Of a stretch of DNA of 64,000 bases, positions 38,354 to 49,829 are shown piece by piece. The stretch lies in NCBI GenBank assembly GCA_004431415.1, contig QPMI01000408.1, forward strand, positions 186,001 through 250,000, read 5' to 3'. Each line of letters begins with the position of its first letter. Position 1 is the first letter of the stretch. Source of the DNA: Cyanophora paradoxa. Lineage: Eukaryota > Glaucocystophyceae > Cyanophorales > Cyanophoraceae. The notes under the pieces were generated by a model. That model had not been told where the DNA came from, made no database searches, and was given only the letters and a program-made list of their open reading frames with translations. Made by a program: the position numbers and the translations under genes.

Positions 38354-40104
38354 ATGGAGCGCGACTGCCCGAGCCCGGGCACGCTTCCGCCGGACGAGGT
38401 GGCCGTTCCGAAGCTGCTATGGGGCTTCATCGAGGAGAAGCTTTATCCAGCCGAGCGGGAGGAGATCCGCCGCCTGCTCGGCGAGGACAGGCTGGACAGG
38501 AACGAGGTGTGCCAGACAGCACTGCCGCGCCACGCCTCCACGTCCTCTGCCGCCTGCTCCTTGCGCCCTGACCGGCCGGGCGCCGCAGACGACGGCGAAG
38601 GAGGTGGAGGCCCTGGCGGAGATCTACCGCGAATACAGCGTGTTGCAGGAGGAGGCGCAGAGGAAGCGCAACGAGGCGGCGAGGCTCTTCAGGCGGCCGC
38701 ACCAACAGCGCATCCGCGAGGCCCTTCTGATGGAAATCAAGGTCTTCGTGGACGAGCTAAGGAAGGTCAGAGGGCCCAGCGCGTGCCGTCAGCCCCTGCT
38801 CACGTGGTCTCTCGGCGCAGACCAAAGGGGACGCCGCAGCGGCGGACGCGCGCGCCGTGCTTCCCTCCGCGACGCCCGCCGACCGCGCAGTCTGTGCGTC
38901 GCGCCCCGCCGCTCCCGGCCAGCTGCCGGCCGGCTCACGCGCGACCGCCGCGCAGACGAGTACGTGATGCGCGCCAGCTCGGCCTCGGGGCGGCCGCGGA
39001 GCGCGCAGCGGCCCTCGAGCTCCTGGTCCTCCCGCCCGGGCAGCAGTCGCTCCAGCTCCCGCCCCGCGTGCGCCGCCCCACCCGCCCCGCCGGCCCGGTC
39101 GCGCGCCGCCGCCCCGCTGAAGGCGCGCAGCTCGTCGGCGTCGGCGTGCTCGGCGCAGGAGTCGCTGCTGGAGGACGTACACGAGAAGCTGAACGTCTTC
39201 GCCATCGAGCAGGTCCTCGGCCGCCTCCGCGCCGCGCTGGATGAGGAGCACGCCGAGCTCGTCGGTATGTCCGAGTGGCTGACGCTCTGCCTCGAGGAGA
39301 TGCACGAGGCGTCGGCGCCCAGCCCGCCCGCGACGGGGCCGGCCGCCCCGCCGCCCCTCGAGGACATGCGCGCGCTCGGGCAGAAGCTCGCCGAGCAGCT
39401 CGAGCTGCAGGCCCGCCTGGACCGCCTGCCCCCTGCCGGGCCCGCCGCCCCGCGCGCAGCCGCCGCCGCCGCCGCCTCCGCCCCCGACCCCGCCGAGGAG
39501 GCCCTGCTGGAGGAGGTGGGCCTTCGGCTCCCAGCGCCCCGGCCCCGCCCGCAGCCCCCGCCGCTCCCGCCGGCGGCCGCGCTCGCAGCCGACGCCGCCT
39601 TTCTGCCCCACGAGGGCCCCGGGAGTCCCTCCCCCGGGCCTCCCCCTCCCCGAGGTCCTCCACACCCCCCCTCGCCCCGCTCCCCGCAGGCGCCCCCCGT
39701 CCGCCCCCGGCCCGCCGCCCCCGGCCCATGGCGCCGACGCTGGCCGCCGAGCGGGCGCATCCGGTACCCCACCCGCACCCGCACCTCCTCCCCACCGTCC
39801 GGCACTCCCCGCCCGCCGAGGACGAGGAGCGGGCGTGCCACCCCGCGCCGGCGCCGGCGCCGGCCCCTGCCCTCCCGCCCCGCACCCGCTCCCCGCTCCC
39901 GCCCCCGCCCGCCGCCCTCTCTGCGCGGCTCCTTCCCCGCCGCTCCTCTCGAAGCCCCTGCCGCCCGTGCCGCCCCACCCCGGAAGCCTCGGCCTCCACC
40001 CCGCCCTCCCCGCCACGGGCCCCGTCAAGCCGCCCCCGGCGCCCCTCCGGCCCCTCCGCAGTGCCTCGGGCTCCCGGCTCCCGCCCGGCCCCCAGTTCAG
40101 CTAG
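38354..40104 (+). CDS. Uncharacterised coiled-coil, Pro/Ala-rich protein
   Basis: It starts MERDCPSPGTLPPDEVAVPK at 38354 and continues LLWGFIEEKLYPAEREEIRR in the first exon (to about 38506). A second exon has VEALAEIYREYSVLQEEAQR and IKVFVDELRK (about 38590-38765), a likely coiled coil. After a longer intron-like stretch come LLEDVHEKLNVFAIEQVLGR and GMSEWLTLCLEEMHEASAPS (about 39165-39320) and then Leu-rich and Pro/Ala-rich low complexity to a stop near 40104. Exon borders in the middle (38770-39150) are not resolved. No known domain was identified. Confidence 0.45.
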
Positions 40105-40228
40105 CCTAGTGAGCCTCGGAGTAGGTAGCCGGCGCTCCCTTTTGAACTCTCGAATCTCACTATTCGAATCTCAGTAGTACGCGCTGCTCGCGCTCGGCCC
40201 GGCCCGCGCTCGCAACGCCGCCCTATAG

Positions 40229-42640
40229 CTACTTGGGCTTGGTATTGGCCTTGGCCGCGCCGCTGCCACCGGCGCCCTTGGACGCGCCGCCGCCGCCGGC
40301 GCCCTTGCCCGCGCCGGCGCCGGCCTTGGCCGCCGCGTCGCAGGCCTTGACGCGCTCCAGGGCCTCCCCCGCCGACCCGTCCGGGTCCAGGTCCAGCGCC
40401 TGCGGATCGAATTAGATCCCGAGCTCGAGCCGGCAGGCGGCGGGACCCGAGGCGAGGCGGGGCGCGCCTTCAGGAACGAGGCCTTGGCGTCGGCGGGCCT
40501 GCCGGCGGCGAGGAGGACGTCCCCGAGCGTCAAATGCAGGGCCGGCACGTCCGGCGCCAGCGCCACGGCCGCCCGGATCTCCCTCTCCGCGTCCCCGTGG
40601 CGGCCCTGCGCCAGGCAGAGGAGCGCCAGCGAGTTGTGCACGCGCTCGCGACCCTCCTCGAGGCGCCCCGCGAGCCCGCGCCACGCCGCCTCCGCCTCCG
40701 CGTCCTCGTCCCGCTGCCGGTGCGCCTCCCCCAGCATGAACAGCGTCTCCGCCAGCGCCGCCCGCGCCCCCGCCACCTCCGCCTCCGCCGCCGCCTCCTC
40801 GCTCGCCTCCTCCTCGTCCTCCTCTCCTTCCGCCTCCTTGCCCTTGCCCTTGCCCTTGCCCTTGCCCTTCTGCTTCGCGTCCTTCTTGGCCTTTGCGCGC
40901 TTCCTCTTGGCCGCCTCCAGCGCCTTCTCGGCCGCATCGAGCGCCGCCGCCGCGCGCTCCGAGGCCGCCTTCAGCCGCGCCGCCGCCTCCGCCAGGTCCC
41001 CGGCGATGAGGCTCGCCTCCCCGAGGCCCCGCAGCGCCTCCAGCGGCACCTGCGCGCGCACGCGCGCGCGAACGAAGGCGTCGGTACCCCTTAGGGAGCG
41101 AACGGTACCCCCTCCCCGCGGACCTCCTCGCCGGCCTCCTCGCAGAGGCGTACGCCCCTCCTGAGCTCCTCGGCGGCGCGCTTGAGGGCGGGGGAGGGCC
41201 CGTCCCCCGCCGAGCCGCCCGGCGCCGCCTCCTGCAGCATCAGGTCCCCGTGAAGCAGCGCCGCCTGCGCGCTCTCCGGCGCGACCTGCCGCGGGGCTGA
41301 GATGAGGACAGCGGGGCGGGACGGAGCGGGTTGGACGGGGCGCGCCTCGGCGGCGCGCTTGGCGCAGGCGAGGGCGGAGCGGGCGTCGTCGGCCTCCCCG
41401 TGCATCTCCGCCAGCGTCAGCAGGTGCAGCACAAGCACCTGCGCTCGGTCAGCCGCAAAGGAGCGGGGGGCAGGGCGGCCGGCGCGCCTCTCTCCTCCGC
41501 TCCGCCGTGTCGTCCTCCTCGTCCTCGTCGTCCTCGTCCTCCTCCCCTCCCTTCTCCTTGCCCTCGGCGGCCTTGCAGGCCGCCTCCAATAGCCTCACGC
41601 ACTCCTTCTCGTAGCGGATCGCCTGCGGCAGGTCCCCCGCCGCCGCCATCACCTGCGCGAGCGTACCGTACCCCCCGCGTCGGCCCCGGCGGAGGGTGCA
41701 CGCGTACCCCCGCAGGCGGGGGCTGCAGGTTCGCACCTCGGCCAGCTTCGAGTAGGCGTCCGGCGAGTCCGGGTCCAGCTCGATGCAGCGGTTCAGGCAG
41801 AGCACCGCCTGAAGCGCGGCGCGGCGCGTTCGGACGGGGCGGGCGGGCGGGCGGCGGGGTCCGGGGCGGCGTGCCTTCTCGACGGTGCCCTCCTCCAGAT
41901 ACACCTCCGCGAGCAGCGCGCACCCCTCGACGGTCTCGAGGATCTTCAGGCTCCGCTTCAGAAGCGCCTGCGGAGTCGGGGGGCGGTGAGGCGGGCGGGG
42001 GTCGGCGTGCCCGCGGCGCGGCGGGGGGCGGGGTGGACCTTCGCCTCTCGCAGCTTGCGCTCCGCATCCTGCGCGCCGCTCGGATCGGCGATCGCCGGGG
42101 CGGGCGGGGCCGGGCGGGGGACCGGCCGCGCACCGCGTCCTCCGCCTCGTCGTCTTCCTCGTCGCCCTCGTCCTCCAACAGTTCCTCGGCCTTCAGCACG
42201 AGCTTGATCACCTCGCCGTACTTCTGTGCGATCACCTGCGCCCGCTCGGTGTGACGCGCGAGACGCGCCCGGCGGGCAGCGCGCCTAGCTACGGCCCGCA
42301 CCTCGGGCGACTCGGCCTCGGCCTCCTCCTCCTCGCTCTCGCTAGGCATGTTCGTATCGGGGACTGCATCGCTTGCAGGCACTGTCTCGAAGTCCTCGCC
42401 CTCCTGCGCGGCGGGTTGGGGCGCGATCACTCTGCCCGATGTTTGATCGGATGCGTACGGCGCGTTTGGCGGGCTTCCGCTTCGCATTTTCGTATGCGCG
42501 TTTCTTGGCCGCCTTGCCGCTGGAGAAGGTCGCAGCCTTCGGACGCTGCGGCTTCTGGATCGACTGCTTCTGGATCCCCGGCGGCTTCCCCTTCGCCTGC
42601 GACGGCCCCTGTGGGCGCTTCTTGTTCTGCGGCGTCCGTT
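40229..42640 (-). CDS. TPR-repeat protein with acidic and Lys-rich inserts
   Basis: Minus-strand exons form tetratricopeptide repeats: LLKRSLKILETVEGCALLAE, AVLCLNRCIELDPDSPDAYS with KLAEV, GDLPQAIRYEKECVRLLEAA, LALLCLAQGRHGDAEREIRA followed by LAPDVPALHLTLGDVLLAAG. Between them lie runs of Glu/Asp (EEDEDDEDEEDD) and Lys/Gly (KGKGKGKGKGKE). The 5' end is unclear. A basic exon, NKKRPQGPSQAKGKPPGIQK, lies at about 42520-42640 in the minus frame and a Met-rich acidic start MPSESEEEEAEAE near 42349. The stop is at 40229. Acidic TPR proteins of this kind include the Rpl4 chaperone Acl4, a possible but unproven match. Confidence 0.6.
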
Positions 42641-42801
42641 AAGCCGGCGCAGGAGCGCTGCAGGGACCGGCTTGCCTTCGCTCCCATCGCCCTCGTCCAG
42701 ACGTGTACCCCCACGCCCGCGAACCCGCCGAACCAGCTCGAGCCCCCGCTTGCCCAGCTTCCAGCCGGTAGTCCAGGCAGGCTCCAGATAGCTGTCGCGC
42801 C

Positions 42802-43207
42802 ATGGCAGATAAGGGCGCGACAGCGCATTTGGAGGCCTGGGTCGACAAGACCTGCCAGGTAACCACGAACGACGGGCGGATCATCGTGGTACGCGCGCCT
42901 CGTGGATCGCACGCAGACGCGCCCTAAAGCTGGCGCAGGGAATCCTCAAGGGCTTCGATCAGCTCACGAATGTCATCCTGGACGAGAGCCACGAGCGGGT
43001 GTATTCGAACACTGCAGGCGTAGAGCAGGTCGTCCTCGGCCTCTATATCATCCGAGGCGACACGATGTGCGCCGCCGCCCCGGCGCGGCGCGCTCCCGCT
43101 CACAGCTCCGTCGCAGCGCGATCATCGGCCAGGTCGACGAGGAGACGGACTCGAAAGTCGATCTTTCGAAGATCAAAGCGGAACCGCTCAAGCCGCTAAC
43201 TCACTGA
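42802..43207 (+). CDS. LSM8: U6 snRNA-associated Sm-like protein LSm8
   Basis: Exons 42802-42888, 42939-43066 and 43117-43207 give 101 residues, close to the usual 96. The product shows VTTNDGRIIV joined to GILKGFDQLTNVILDESHER (Sm1), then GVEQVVLGLYIIRGDT joined to IAIIGQVDEE (Sm2 with the I-R-G-D signature) and a C terminus KAEPLKPLTH, all diagnostic of LSm8 rather than LSm1. LSm8 defines the nuclear LSm2-8 ring that binds the U6 snRNA 3' end. Introns are 50 bases each, with GTACG and GTGCG starts. Frame and splice sites agree at both joins. Confidence 0.95.
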
Positions 43208-43857
43208 GAGGCGCCCAGTGGGCTGGATAACAGCGCGGGCAAGACGAGGCCGGCGGGCGCACGCGAAGGGCGGCGCATCGCTCTTCACGCGCCCCGCGAC
43301 CATTCTTTCATCAGCTTTCGTGTAATTAGGCAGTCAGAACAGTCTAGTCGTAGGATGCAGAGCTTACTTTGATATCTATGTTGAGTTTCACCACACTTTT
43401 GAATCCGGCTTCGTCGGTTCATCTGTTCTTCAGCCATGTATGAGCGGGGCGTGCTTTGTGCTCTTCTCAACTGCAGGGGGCAGATCCCGACCGCCCTGAC
43501 ACGGGGCGCCGGCCGGGCGGTGCGGCGGGCTGCGGCTGCGGCCTCGGGTCCCGGAACGGGCCGCGGACCTAGGCCTAGGACTAGCGATGGGGCCCCCGGC
43601 CGTCGCTAGGCGGCTGTTCCCGGCGCCTAGGGCTGGCGGCCGTCGCCGCCATGGCCACGGCCGCGGGATGTATGCACGCGCGTGAGGCCAAAGCCATCGA
43701 GCAGCTGCAGGCCCACCTCTAGAAGATGGCAGGGGGGCCTCCCCCACTCGCCCCGCCCGTGTCCCGCGAAGCGCAGGCAGTCCTCAATGTTGGGGGGACA
43801 AGCGAGAAGTGCGAAACGTGGCGCACACAGGTTCGGGGGCGCTACGCGGAGTACGCG
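43208..43857. other. Convergent 3' region of LSM8 and the selenoprotein gene
   Basis: No gene is recognised. It includes the far 3' flank of the minus-strand selenoprotein gene. A stem with nine paired bases (43835-43843 with 43866-43874) lies beside the SECIS candidate and overlaps it, so the two are alternative folds. Confidence 0.4.
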
Positions 43858-43912
43858 CGCTCAGCAGCGCCCCCACCCGTTGATGCGGGTTGCGAGGGCG
43901 CGCCGTCAAAGC
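43858..43912 (-). promoter_or_regulatory. Candidate SECIS element in the selenoprotein 3' UTR
   Basis: About 80 bases after the stop the transcript can fold as a form 2 SECIS. It has 5' UGA (43908-43906), helix CGGCGC with GCGCUG, one G-G mismatch and CCC with GGG, an internal loop with the unpaired AA 14 bases after the UGA, a mini-stem CCCG-CAUCAA-CGGG, and a 3' UGA (43863-43861). The GA/AG quartet, the AA and the mini-stem are the defining parts. Against it: two extra bases between helix and 3' quartet, and a competing hairpin. Confidence 0.45.
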
Positions 43913-43990
43913 GATGCCTCCCGAAGCCATGCGCGACACGCGTCCATTCCTCAGCTCGTTAATGCGGGACTGCCCGAGAGCCACGCGAGC

Positions 43991-44673
43991 TCAGATCTGG
44001 CGCTTGAGGCCCCAGTTCTGAAGCTCGGAGTGGATGCGGTCATTGCTGTGCACGAGCGCGTTGAGCAAGCAGGACAGCGGAACGGCGGGTGCAATATGCA
44101 CTTGAACTCGTCGATGTCGACGCGATGCAACTCCTGATCCGCAGCATCGTAGAAGACGAAACGCTGCGGCAGCTCCGTCAGAAAGGGCCGAAAGCTGGGG
44201 AGAGGGCGCGCTCACCGGAGTGAGCCCGGGGATGTATTTCTGCGCGATGCATCGCGGGCGTCAGCATCGCCAACGAGCGGAATAAGAGTTGAGAGGAAAA
44301 GTTCCGCACCACCTCCAAGGCCGCGTACTGCCGGCTCTCGTCGTTAATGAAGCTCTTAACGATCGGGAGCCCTGCGAACGCGACGCGTAAGCGGCGGGCG
44401 ATGCAGGAACGACGAGTTCGTCAAGAGCTCCAGGGCACGGCGCACGGTTCAGTCTTCATCCGCTGCAGGTCTCCAAGACGGCGCGCTGAGGAATTCGAGT
44501 CAGCCAGGGACGATCAAGGGGAGTCGGAGAGAGTGAGCGGGGAACCAACGAACCACGGCCTTCGGCTTAGCGGCATCGATCGGAGACGAGAAAGGATCCT
44601 CATCGCTGAGCGCCAGGGCCCCGGCGGCCAGCCCCAAAAGGGCCAGCAGGCCGATGACCACGCGCGGCTTCAT
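43991..44673 (-). CDS. SELENOM: Selenoprotein M with in-frame UGA (selenocysteine)
   Basis: Six minus-strand exons (44673-44554, 44485-44446, 44371-44310, 44239-44216, 44163-44102, 44045-43991) total 363 bases: 120 residues with one UGA. The product has a signal peptide (MKPRVVIGLLALLGLAAGA), then LETCSGU, a C-x-x-U redox motif, followed by RLNRLPIVKSFINDE, YIPGLTPRFVFYDAADQELH and DRIHSELQNWGLKRQI. This tracks selenoprotein M along its full mature length, including the R-L-N-R-L after Sec and the P-G-x-x-P before the strand. SelM is a thioredoxin-fold oxidoreductase of the ER lumen. All five introns have GT and AG ends. No ER retention tetrapeptide is seen at the C terminus. A standard gene finder would end the protein at the UGA or miss the gene. 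Confidence 0.88.
44456..44458 (-). other. UGA codon read as selenocysteine
   Basis: In exon 2 of SELENOM, preceded by ACC TGC AGC GGA (Thr-Cys-Ser-Gly) and followed by AGA CTG AAC. The reading frame with its downstream exons is conserved past the codon, which is not expected of a true stop. Confidence 0.82.
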
Positions 44674-45170
44674 CAGCGAGTACCCAGCCGGAACTCGACC
44701 CCCCGGGCCTTGCGGCTCGAGCTAAGCGCGGCGGGCAGCCCTCGACGTCGACGCGCTGTGACAGCCCCCGCAAGTTGCTGCGCATGCGGCGTAGCAGCAG
44801 CGGAAGCGCTGCGACGTCGTAACGTGCGGCGGCTACGGAAGTCGGCGACTCTCTCCGCCAGGCGACCAGCAGCCGCGCGCATGCACGTCGGACGCAAGAT
44901 TCGTGCGACGAGACCCTGACAAAAATGCTGCGCCTCGCGCGGGCGGGTGCCGGGCCGCGGTGCGCTTTTCGCCGCCAACTGCAAGCTTGAGCAGCGCCGC
45001 GCGTCGCTGTGCAGCCGTCCTAAAGCGCTTTGACATGTGATTATGCAGATGAGAACGCCGCGGGAAGCGGATAGCATCGGGCGAGCTCGACAGGGCGAGC
45101 GTTCGAAAGCTTGATCTAGATCTCTTTGAACGATTCAAGGCTCGAGCTTGCGGCTGGGGTTCCAGGCTCG
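44674..45170. other. Spacer between divergent host genes
   Basis: The 5' flank of SELENOM and of the next plus-strand gene. No gene is recognised; the frames here are Arg/Ala-rich shadows. Confidence 0.4.
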
Positions 45171-48100
45171 ATGTCGTCGCCAGGGATCCCGCTGCTGTAC
45201 ATCAAGTAAACACTCTACCGCACTCGCGCGCGCCTCGCGCCAAGCCGATCGCGCAGGTGCCCTCGCGTGGACACGGGCAGCAGCTGCGGCCACGCTGGGG
45301 CGTGGAGCGGGGAGGGCGACCCGCCGGAGGTGCTGGAAGACGGGGCGGGGCACGTGTGGGAGCGCGTGCCTCCGGAGGCGGACCGCTCGTCGCCCGGCTG
45401 CTTCGTCTTCGAGACGGCCGTGCGGAGGCAGCTGAAGCTCCTCTGCCCGCCGGCGCTGGAGGGCGAGGAGGTGGAGATCGCCGTGGCGCCCGCCTCCGCC
45501 GCCCGGGCCGGGCCGAAGCCGCTCCTCCGCTTCGTGCCGGACTCGCCCTACCGCGTGCGCCCGCTCTCCCGGCCCTCCCGGCCCGCTCCCGCCCCCGCAC
45601 GCAGGACTGAGGACGGGACGGCGACGCCCGAGCGCAGACGGAGCGGCACCAGGGTCTGCTGGAGGGCGCGGTCAAAGCCCGGGTGGGCGGCGGCGGCCTC
45701 CTCGAGGCACCCTTCGGGTTCATCTGCTGCAGCACCGGGCCCCGGCGGCGCCCGCGCGGGGCGGCCGCCGCGGAAGGGAAGCCCAAGGCGGGGGCCGGGG
45801 CCCGCCGCCCCAGCCAGGACCCGAGTTCGGACCCTGACGCGGGCGCGGAGGGGCCGCTGCAGCTGCTGCACGGGCCGAACGGCGGCTTCGAGATGCGCGT
45901 GAGCCGCGCGGACGGGGCGCCTGTCTACGGCCCCGCGCGGCTCGTCGTCGTCGTCCGCACGCTCCCGAGGAGCGCCCCGGGGCGGCGCCCGAGCCTCCAG
46001 CCCTCGAACTCGCCGCCCGGGCCCGCTCCAGCTGCGGCCGCCGAGGAGGGGAGCCCCCCCGCCGGAGCGCACCCGGAGCGGTCGTCGCCCCTCCCGCCGG
46101 AGCCGGAGCCGGAGCCGGAGCCAGAGCCGAAGACGAAGCAGAAGCGAGTGCGACCGTGCGAGAACGATTCCCCGGAGCAGGCGCCGACCGAGACTGATTC
46201 CGAGGCGAACGAGGAGGAGGAGGAAGAGGAGGAGGCGGGCGGGCTGTCGGACCCGTTCGCGCTGCTCTCGCTCGGCGCCGCCTCGTGCCCGCCGCAGCAT
46301 CCGTCGCGCTGGGTCGACGACTCGACGGTCGCCGCCATGGAGGCCATGTTCGCGGTGCGCGCCCCGCCCCGCCCCGCCCCGCCCCGCCCCGCCCCGCGCC
46401 TCGCCTCGCCTCGCCTCGCCTCGCCGCCAGTCTGAACCAGCCGCAGGCCGCCGAGGCCGCCTCGCGCCTGGCCGCCGAAAGGTCCCGCCCCTCCCCCCCG
46501 CCCCGCCCCGCCCCGGGTTCTCGAGCCGGCTGCGCAGGCGCGGACCGCTCTTCAAGCGGGCGGCGGCCCTCTTTTGCCGCATTGGGTCCGCCTGCGGCCT
46601 CTACCGCGGCCCCGCGGCCCCTCCGAAGTCGCCCTCGCCCGACCCGACCCCGACCCCCGGGTCGCCCTCGCCGGCGCCCTCGCCTCGACCCCCGAGCCCG
46701 GGCGGCTCGGCCTCGTCGTCGTCGGAGGCGGCGCTGCGGGCGGCGGCGGGGGCGAGCAACCCCGCGGAGCTCGTGTACCGCCTCGACGCCCTCTACGTCG
46801 AGGACCCCGCCTTCGACGCCCTCCCCCGCCCCCCGCGCCCGGTCGGTGCCGCCCCGCCCCACGCGCCCCGTCCTCCTCGTCGAGCGAGCCGCGGCCCGCA
46901 GCACGGGCGGCACGCCTTCGAGAGCGACGAGCAGCGCGCGGGCACCGAGGCCCGCATCCGCGAAGCGAGCCCGCTCCCGCCAGCTTGTCAACTTCGAAGT
47001 CTGAGGCGCGGCCGGGCCGCAGCTGTCGCAGCTTGTGTCGAGGGGCGACGAGGGCGCAGCCGGCGCCGCCCGCGAGCTGGCCTCCCTCCTGGGTCCGCCG
47101 CCCCGCCCCCCGGTCCTAAGCGCTGGCCGCCCACGGGCCCCGCAGCGACGGCGCCCGTGCTGGACTCGTGCTTTATCCTCACCGACGAGGGCCAAAAGGA
47201 GGCGAGCGCCCGCCCCGCCCACCGCCTCGTGCCCCTCGCCCCGCCGGGGCGAGCGGGCGCGCAGCTGCGGGGGGCGCTGCGGGCGGTGCGGGCGGCGACG
47301 CGCTCGATGGCCCTCGAGCGCACCGTCGTGCTCGCCCTCTTCGGGGCCGCCACCTCCAGGCGCGCCGCAGACTTCCCCCTCTTCGCACCTACCCGCCCCT
47401 AGCCCCCGCTTGCTTCTTCTGGCCCTGACGCCCTCGGCCCGCAGCGTGCGCGCCGCCGCCCGCCGCCCCATGTGCGCTCCGATCCGGCCCCCCCTCCCAC
47501 CCCGCCGCTGCGTTTGCCTCACAGCGCGCGCGCAGAGGGGAGCTGCGGGCGGCCTGCGAGCGCGGCTGGCGCCTCTCCTCCCTCGTCCACGACAACGTCG
47601 TGCGCCGCCCGCCCGCCCGCCCGGCGCTCTCGACGCCCGAGCCGAGCCGAGCGGCCCCGGCCTCGGCCTCCAGTTCGGGGTGGTGCAGGACCTGCTGGTC
47701 GTGCCGACGACCGCCTCGCTGAGGCTCGCGGCGGCGGCCCTCGAGGCGGCGCGGCCCCGCGAGGCCGAGGACCCGCGCCTCCTCGCCGAGGTGAGGTCCC
47801 CAGCCCTCGATCGATCCGCCAGCCGTCCAACTGACCTCCCCCAAGGCGTGCTACTGGGCGGGGCTGCGGAGCCTGCGGACGGGCACGCGGAGCGACGAGG
47901 CGGCGCAGGCGCACTTCTTCGCCGGCTGGTCCGTCCTCCGCGCCCACGGCCTCTACCCGAGCCGCGAGGAGGCGTGGATCGTCCGCGCCATCGCCGCCAC
48001 GTACCGTGCGCGCCTGCGCGCCGCCCCGAGTCCCTCCGCCCCTCTGTTCCGAGCCCTCTGCGGCATGCACACGGCAGGGCGATATGGGATGCTGGAGGAG

Positions 48101-49093
48101 GCGGGGGGGTACCTGGCCCAGATCTACTGGTTCACCGACACCCCCGAGGTGCCCGGAGGCCCGCCCGGACCCGCCTAGGCCCGGGCTCACGGGCGCGGGG
48201 CCCGGGCGCGGGCAGGACACGGTCCTCGAGTTCTGGGCCCGCACCACCCTCGGTGCGCTTTCTTTTTTTTGGACCGCAGCGTCGACGTCCGTCCGCGCCG
48301 CCCCCGCCGAGGGCCCCGCGGGGCAGCGCTGGCGAAGGCGAAGGCGGGGCAGGCGGTGCCGGACGAGGAGGTGGCGGCCGTCGCGGGCCTCCTCCACCGC
48401 TTCCCCCGCGACGCCGACGTCGGTGCGGCCGCGCCCGCGGCCGCGCTTCGAGTTTCGAGCTCGGTTCACGTGGGGCCGCCGCCGCGCAGAGGGCCTGCAA
48501 ATCCGCGTCGCCGTCTTCAGCGCCTTCATCCACCTCAAGCAGGGCGCGCGCGCCTCGGAGCAGTCGAATCTTCTTCGCGCGCCGGGCCGGGCCGCTTATG
48601 CAGCTCCCCGCAGGCTCATTCCTCAAGTCCATCGCCGCCTACCGGCAGCTCGTCGCGGAGTTCGCGTACCCCCACTCGCCCCACAGCGACTTCGTCACCT
48701 CGTTCATCGTCAACTTCTCTTCCGTCCCGCCGGCCTCGATGGCGCGGGGCCTGCGGGCCGCCTGCGCCCTGCACCGCTTCTTCGACTGGGGGCGCCGCAC
48801 AGTCCTCTCCGCGCACCTGCTGAACCTCCTCGGGCGGCTCCACCTCTGCTGCGGCGACTTTCACGCCGCCCGCGCCGCCTTCGAGGAGGCCCTCGAGGTG
48901 CGCGTTCGAGTACCCCGGGCCCGGCCCGGCCCGCTTGAGCTTCGGTACCCGTCCGACCCGTCCTGCCCAGGTGTACGAGAAGTTCCCCGACGTGTTCACG
49001 GCTGACCACCCCCGCGTCTGCTTCCTCCGCGACTGCATCGACGCCTGCTCAGAGGCGGGGGGCCCGGACCCCACCGCCAGCACTTTTCTATAG
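45171..49093 (+). CDS. Large uncharacterised helical protein, many introns
   Basis: The start at 45171 (MSSPGIPLLYIK) is joined over a 52-base intron to CPRVDTGSSCGHAGAWSGEG. Later coding stretches: FVFETAVRRQLKLLCPPALE (about 45405), LLEGAVKARVGGGGLLEAPF and NGGFEMRVSRADGAPVYG (about 45660-45930), an acidic block (PEPEPEPEPEPK, EEEEEEEE; 46100-46240), ELVYRLDALYVEDPAFDALP (about 46770), LDSCFILTDEGQKEAS (47160), FGVVQDLLVVPTTASLRLAA (about 47680), WSVLRAHGLYPSREEAWIVR (about 47930), and a conserved C-terminal part from SFLKSIAAYRQLVAEFAYPH (about 48610) with a TPR-like LHLCCGDFHAARAAFEEALE (about 48840) to a stop at 49093. Several introns hold CCCCG simple repeats (46360-46430). Exon joins are only approximate and the family is not recognised. 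Confidence 0.55.
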
Positions 49094-49829
49094 CTAGCTC
49101 GTCTCTGATTCTAAGTATACGTATAATCTCTTTCTTAATCTATAGTTCTACAGTAAGTATACTATGATGCTTCTTTCACTAGCTATATTCGTGAACTACT
49201 TGATACCGTAGTACGCTATTCTTATTTATCATGTCGCAGCGCTAGCGCTAGAGCTAGCTCCAAGATATGTTTAGCTATGTTTCTTCAGTAAGTTGACCTT
49301 CTTTCAATATTAATAGTTATATATCATAGTATATCACGAATACTTCAGCTACGTATCCTATCCATGTCGATCATGTCGCAGCTCCACTGGCCGGGCCACT
49401 GGGCCACAGACAGGCACGTGCACCCCGCACTACGGTACCATGCACAACCAAACAAGACGGTTCAGCAGGCGCCGGGCCTGGAGCTGGGCGGGGTCGCGAG
49501 CGTGCAGCCTGCCGCAGACGGCCCAGCAGCAGCCGGGCCGGCAGCATGCTCAGTGCTTGGCGCGGCGCAGCCCAAAAAAGCCCTCGAGCTCGAGCTCCAG
49601 CCTGCAGCTGGCCGTGGGCGGGGTCGCGAGCGTCCGAGAAGAATCTCCGTTGACAATCGATCACAACGAGACGGGGGCGGTAGGGAGAGGCGAAGGGCGG
49701 GGGCGCGGCGGGAAGGGGAGAGGTGGCGGGTGCGCCGCGGAGGGCGGGGATCAAGACTGCGGGGCACCTGCGGAACAGGAGGTGAGAAACAGAGCAGAAC
49801 AAGGGGCGATCATGCGCAGGGGTACATCG
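49094..49829. other. A+T-rich island and unresolved 3' region of the U1C gene
   Basis: 49094-49370 is strongly A+T-rich with TATAG/CTAGCT motifs and separates two convergent genes. From 49370 to 49829 a minus-strand frame continues from the U1C gene but loses its Pro/Gly/Met character. It may be 3' UTR or a further exon. Confidence 0.4.

Noticed and set aside
42450-42642. Small plus-strand protein rich in Phe and Leu after LSM8's neighbour
   Set aside because: The complementary strand reads as a basic, Lys/Gln/Pro-rich exon with a splice-like border, which fits the adjoining TPR gene better.
43835-43874. Nine-pair stem as the SECIS element itself
   Set aside because: It lacks the paired GA quartet and the apical AA. 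The overlapping fold at 43858-43912 has both and is preferred.
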